Source: Sinohyriopsis cumingii
Lineage: Eukaryota; Mollusca; Bivalvia; Unionida; Unionidae
Assembly (NCBI GenBank): GCA_028554795.2
Contig: CM068829.1
Span: forward strand, 132,147,325 to 132,211,324
Length of the DNA stretch: 64,000 nt
Direction of reading: 5' to 3'
How positions within the stretch are numbered: the first letter of the stretch is position 1; each line of letters begins with the position of its first letter. Below, piece after piece: positions 60,465 to 64,000 of the stretch. Below the pieces are notes generated by a model. That model was not told the origin of the DNA. It searched no databases and saw only the letters and a program-made list of their open reading frames with translations. The translations under genes and the position numbers were made by a program.

Positions 60465-60476
60465 CATACATACATA
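60099..60476. repeat. (CATA)n/(CACA)n/(CCTA)n tetranucleotide arrays
   Basis: Several mixed tetranucleotide and dinucleotide arrays over nearly 400 bp, giving a spurious 182-codon His/Thr/Tyr frame. Confidence 0.95.
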
Positions 60477-62040
60477 TTGATACTGGGTCTTAATGTCCAC
60501 TACCGACGACTCTGTCAGACTATTTTACATCTTCTAATGCCCAAAAAATGCCAGGATGCTAAACACAGTGCTCTGTCGATAATGCCGAAGCTAGTTTGTG
60601 GTAGCTTAAGATGACGGTATAATAACAAGGGCTCGTATCATTACTTACAATTTAACTATCAGACATGCATATAATAATACAAAGGAGGACACTTCTTTCT
60701 TGCGCGACCTATTTAATAAGCAGTCTGATATTTCAAGCTACATTTAAGGTAGTGTAATAAATTTGGTACCGATGTGTAGCTCAGGCATTCGACTTTGTAT
60801 GCATATCCAAAGTTTGGCTTACTATCATAACTTTAACGAACACCAGGCCATTTTCCCCACGCTACCACTCTAGAATGACTGTCAGGTTATCATGACCGAA
60901 ATACAGCATGCATATTGGTATAATAGACAATAAATCAAAATGACAATGCTGAATCAGCCAGTTCGTCCAATACAAAGGACGATATTTATCCCAGCGTATT
61001 TCTACAGATACATGTCGGATGCAGGCAATTATGTGAAAAGCTTAACTTGCCTAAACATGACAATCGATTTCCCTTGTGATACCGATAAGATCTAAATAAG
61101 AATTACCTCTTAAAATATCAAAGCCAACAAACTTCTTACTTTAAATAAGAAAATTACATGTTATCAGCGAGGGCACATTGGAGACAGACAGCATTAAACA
61201 GCCAACGAACGTGGGTTTTGAATATCGTAGCGGTAAAGCGCTAGCTTTACAAAAACTGTTGTCCCGATTTCGATTCACGGTTCAGACGTGTGAGAAGATA
61301 AGTGGCTGTTCACCTAAGGTCAGTGGTTCCCTCTTTCATGACTAATTTTTAAAGAATAAGGGTATGTTCAAATTTAAACACAAGCCTTATCGAATGACCG
61401 AAAAAATAAATACGTTTAAATCAATAGAAAATACTACAGATTTTTAATGTGTATATTTTGTTCGGCAGAAAACAAAACTGTCGTTGACCTTGCTACCATA
61501 CAGACAAATAAACAATGCGAAACAAAGAACAAAAACGGAACAAAAAAAACCCCATAAATGCTTATAATATTGAAACTGTTTCTTTTATTCATGTCGTAAA
61601 TTCAGGCACGAATGATAGTTTTATTTACTTTGCCGAGACAGACCACACATAGCAATTACATCTGCGGCTCCAGCGACAAAAATCGTCCTTCTTGTGGTAC
61701 AAAATTCAAAACCCTAAACCACAGGATCAGATATAATAAACGAATTCCAGGAAATGGTGACGTCTGCCTTTCTTTGAAAGCAGGGAAGCATACTTTTGTG
61801 GATAAGACAATGTTGATATAGCAAATGAGTTAAATTATATTTATAAAGAAAAAAACTACTTATGACGTTACACACTGTTAATCGAACTTTTGTGAGCTCT
61901 CATCAATATGAAGTTGCAAATAAAATATGATGCAACATGAGGCGGGATAACTCTAAACGGTGTCATATGGAGCTGCTGGTTAAATTCTGTTAAAGTTATA
62001 TTCGATACAATGCTGCGTGTAATTTTTTGGGCTGTTGTTG
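60477..62040. other. Intergenic/intronic, no gene seen
   Basis: AT-rich sequence without a recognisable gene, RNA or repeat array. A tRNA-like fragment may be present near 61200-61320. Confidence 0.35.
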
Positions 62041-63560
62041 CCGTCGTTGTCAAATGAAAATCCAGGAACAAGTAAGGATATTCATCAGGTGTGTATGGTA
62101 CGACAATCGTGGGCCAAATTCCGCTGAATCGTAATTCAGATCGAACAATGAATACTCAAAACAATCCAAGGTATCATCATCACAAGTTCCTCATCAAATC
62201 TGATAGACTAGGAACGAATTTGACAATCATAGGCCATAACTCCGCTAAAGATGATATTGTGTGCTGAAAATGTACGTAAGCAATAGTGACAATCAGAATC
62301 AGTCGAAATCTCAGTAATATCAAGCTACCTACGAAATTTGTTTAAAATCAAGGGGCCACACTTCTGTTACATGATATTCAATACTCACAACTTAATTTAG
62401 CTGAAGCAGGATCAGCCGAAGCATGATCAATAATCAAGCTGCATTCTAAACTTGGCGGATATCCACTTAAGGACAATATGAGTTAGTGTGCAGAATAAAA
62501 AGTGAATGGGTTCGACAACCTGGGGCTACAAGTCCGCTAAATAATGACGTCAAAAGCTGATAATCAAAATAATCCGATGTACTATCAATATCAAGATGTG
62601 TAATTACTTTGATTGAACACCAGTCCTAACGGAGTTGTTGTGGAAATAATATGTGGGTATAACCATAAATCTGGGGTTATAATTCCGCTAGATGATGCTG
62701 TGAAACATTGACAATCAAACTATAATGAGGCCACAGCAATATCAAGCGGCTTATAAAACGTAGATAAAATTCAATAATACTCAAGCTGCTTACAAAATCT
62801 GACTGAAATTCAATAAAATAAGGGAATTACTATCAAAATACGATAAGTTATACCTCCCTCATTGAATTAGAAGAGAACTGATAATCGACAACAGCCATGT
62901 ACTCGTAAAACTCATGCTGTACACCAACTTTCTGGGTGAAACTCAATGATGCTTAAGAGAGTTATCGTGCGAAGAAGAACGCTTGCGGACCAGGCATTCA
63001 GGGGCTATAACTCTGTTCAACGGTCACGGATAACGCTGATAATTAAATTCATCCAAGGTGTCATGAAATCAAGTCGCATAACAATTAGCCAGTGATATTC
63101 AAAAGTGTGATTTAATAATGCGGAAACAAAATTGAGATGGATTGAAAATCAGGGGCTTTAACTCCAAAAATCGATGACGTTGAAAGCCAACAATCGAACT
63201 CATCCAAATTTTTTTTTCTCAATATCCAGTTCCATACCAGATCTGTTCGATATACAGAGATAATTGAGGACATTAATCTACTTAAACAAAAGATGATGTA
63301 TCTGACAATAAGGGATGATGAATGATGACGCAGAATCCTGACAATGGAACTCAGTCCATGCCTCATCGATATCAAGATGCATATCAATTCGGCTGATATT
63401 CAATCATAGTCAGTGTAATTTAATGTGTGGCAAGAAAAATGTAGGTAGGGGCCTTAACTCTGTAAATGGATAAAGCAGAAGGACAAAACTTGAACCCAGG
63501 CAAGGTGTCATCAATATCAAGACACGTACTAAATTTCCATCAAGTAAAACTTTAGTGACA
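62040..63560. repeat. Degenerate tandem repeat, about 150-300 bp period
   Basis: The phrase GGGGCTATAACTCCGCTAAA and the later phrase ATCAATATCAAGCTGCNTAC recur about eight times (62113, 62231, 62352, 62523, 62672, 63001, 63151, 63450). Units are diverged and irregular in length. Non-coding. Confidence 0.65.
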
Positions 63561-63616
63561 TACATACATTTCAAGTGTCATAATTCTTCTATCCAATATC
63601 GGGCTTTAGAGCACAA

Positions 63617-63637
63617 GTGTGTGTGTGTGTGTGTGTG

Positions 63638-63669
<32 letters not shown>

Positions 63670-63675
63670 AGTGTG
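63617..63675. repeat. (GT)n microsatellite
   Basis: GT array with GTGAGT interruptions, next to the SINE at 63675. Confidence 0.95.
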
Positions 63676-63960
63676 ATTTGGATTTTTAACGTAGCTTTGA
63701 CAATTTTTCAATCATATCGCTACGACGTCTACATTGTGGCAGTTTATAGTGATGTCTAGCACGGGCATAATGCAGCAGACATGTAGCACTCAGTCACATT
63801 ATCCTGACACCAGGCAGACCACTCCTAACACTAACCTCTTAATGCTGAGCGCCTATCGAGGCAGCTGTTAGTACCATTTTATAAGTCTTTGGTATGACTC
63901 GGCCTTGGTTCGATCCCGCAACCTCCGCGCATACGAGGCGGACGCTCTATCCAGATCTCA
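63675..63960 (-). mobile_element. tRNA-derived SINE (family 2), copy 3
   Basis: Same body as copies 1 and 2 (CAGTCACATTATCCTGACACC, AATGCTGAGCGCC, TTTGGTATGACTCGGCC), then a tRNA-like head with GGTTCGATCCCGC and GAGGCGGACGCTCT. Confidence 0.75.
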
Positions 63961-64000
63961 AGTCAGAGACTGATGCTTAAAACTTAAGCTTAAAAAAGCA

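Noticed and set aside
60066..60614. 182-codon His/Thr/Tyr frame
   Set aside because: Translation of tetranucleotide repeats.

Overview
The window is animal nuclear DNA, most likely from a mollusc and probably a bivalve. The clues are a GT-AG intron-exon host gene of Mieap (SPATA18)-like type, a second Mieap-like gene end upstream, several tRNA-derived SINEs, degenerate mariner and YqaJ-type DNA transposons, and much microsatellite and minisatellite DNA. The species assignment is an inference from gene and repeat style only.

Two large Polinton/Maverick elements (adenovirus-like self-synthesising DNA transposons) dominate the first 44 kb. Element 1 is 1019..21148, with TIRs of about 0.4 kb and an imperfect 6-bp target duplication ACTATT/ACTACT. 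Element 2 is 26541..43795, with TIRs of about 0.39 kb and a perfect 6-bp duplication TCCATG. Both have the same orientation and gene order. From the left they carry: three small helical-protein genes; the morphogenesis block (protease, a CYGC protein, major capsid, pX/pVI-like protein, penton, a membrane protein); a chromodomain integrase; core-type proteins; the packaging ATPase; variable accessory genes including a BIR protein; protein-primed DNA polymerase B; and on the right a CCHC zinc-knuckle gene plus two more small genes. Element 1 has breaks in polymerase, integrase, capsid and one small gene, and substitutions in both Walker motifs of the ATPase. Element 2 has intact polymerase, integrase, capsid and penton, but lacks the protease and CYGC genes and has a frameshifted ATPase. 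Neither is complete.

The main discovery candidate is a two-class 3'-end system. Five small genes at the two ends of each element (three left, two right, ten in all) stop 25 to 33 nt before a sequence matching the histone mRNA 3' stem-loop: a 6-bp stem, loop TTTC, then ACCCA, followed by a purine-rich block like the U7 snRNA target. All ten are on the correct strand. The core genes use AATAAA instead. The outermost stem-loops lie in the inner ends of the TIRs. The three left-end genes also share a promoter module (GGGGGATG followed by TTTTCCTTCACGTCCGCGC, then a TATA-like box). The right-end pair has a divergent CRE/E-box/CCAAT/TATA promoter. This suggests, but does not prove, that these elements use host S-phase histone mRNA machinery for one gene class.

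Both Polintons lie in consecutive introns of one minus-strand host gene. Seven coding exons (49830 down to 388) keep phase across all six introns; element 2 is in intron 5, element 1 in intron 6, and the last exon or exons lie off the left edge. Element 2 also split a dead mariner copy, whose remnants sit at 25880..26540 and 43796..43990. From about 50 kb to 64 kb the window is intergenic or intronic, with SINEs, satellites and the last exon of an upstream Mieap-like gene at 57224..57507.
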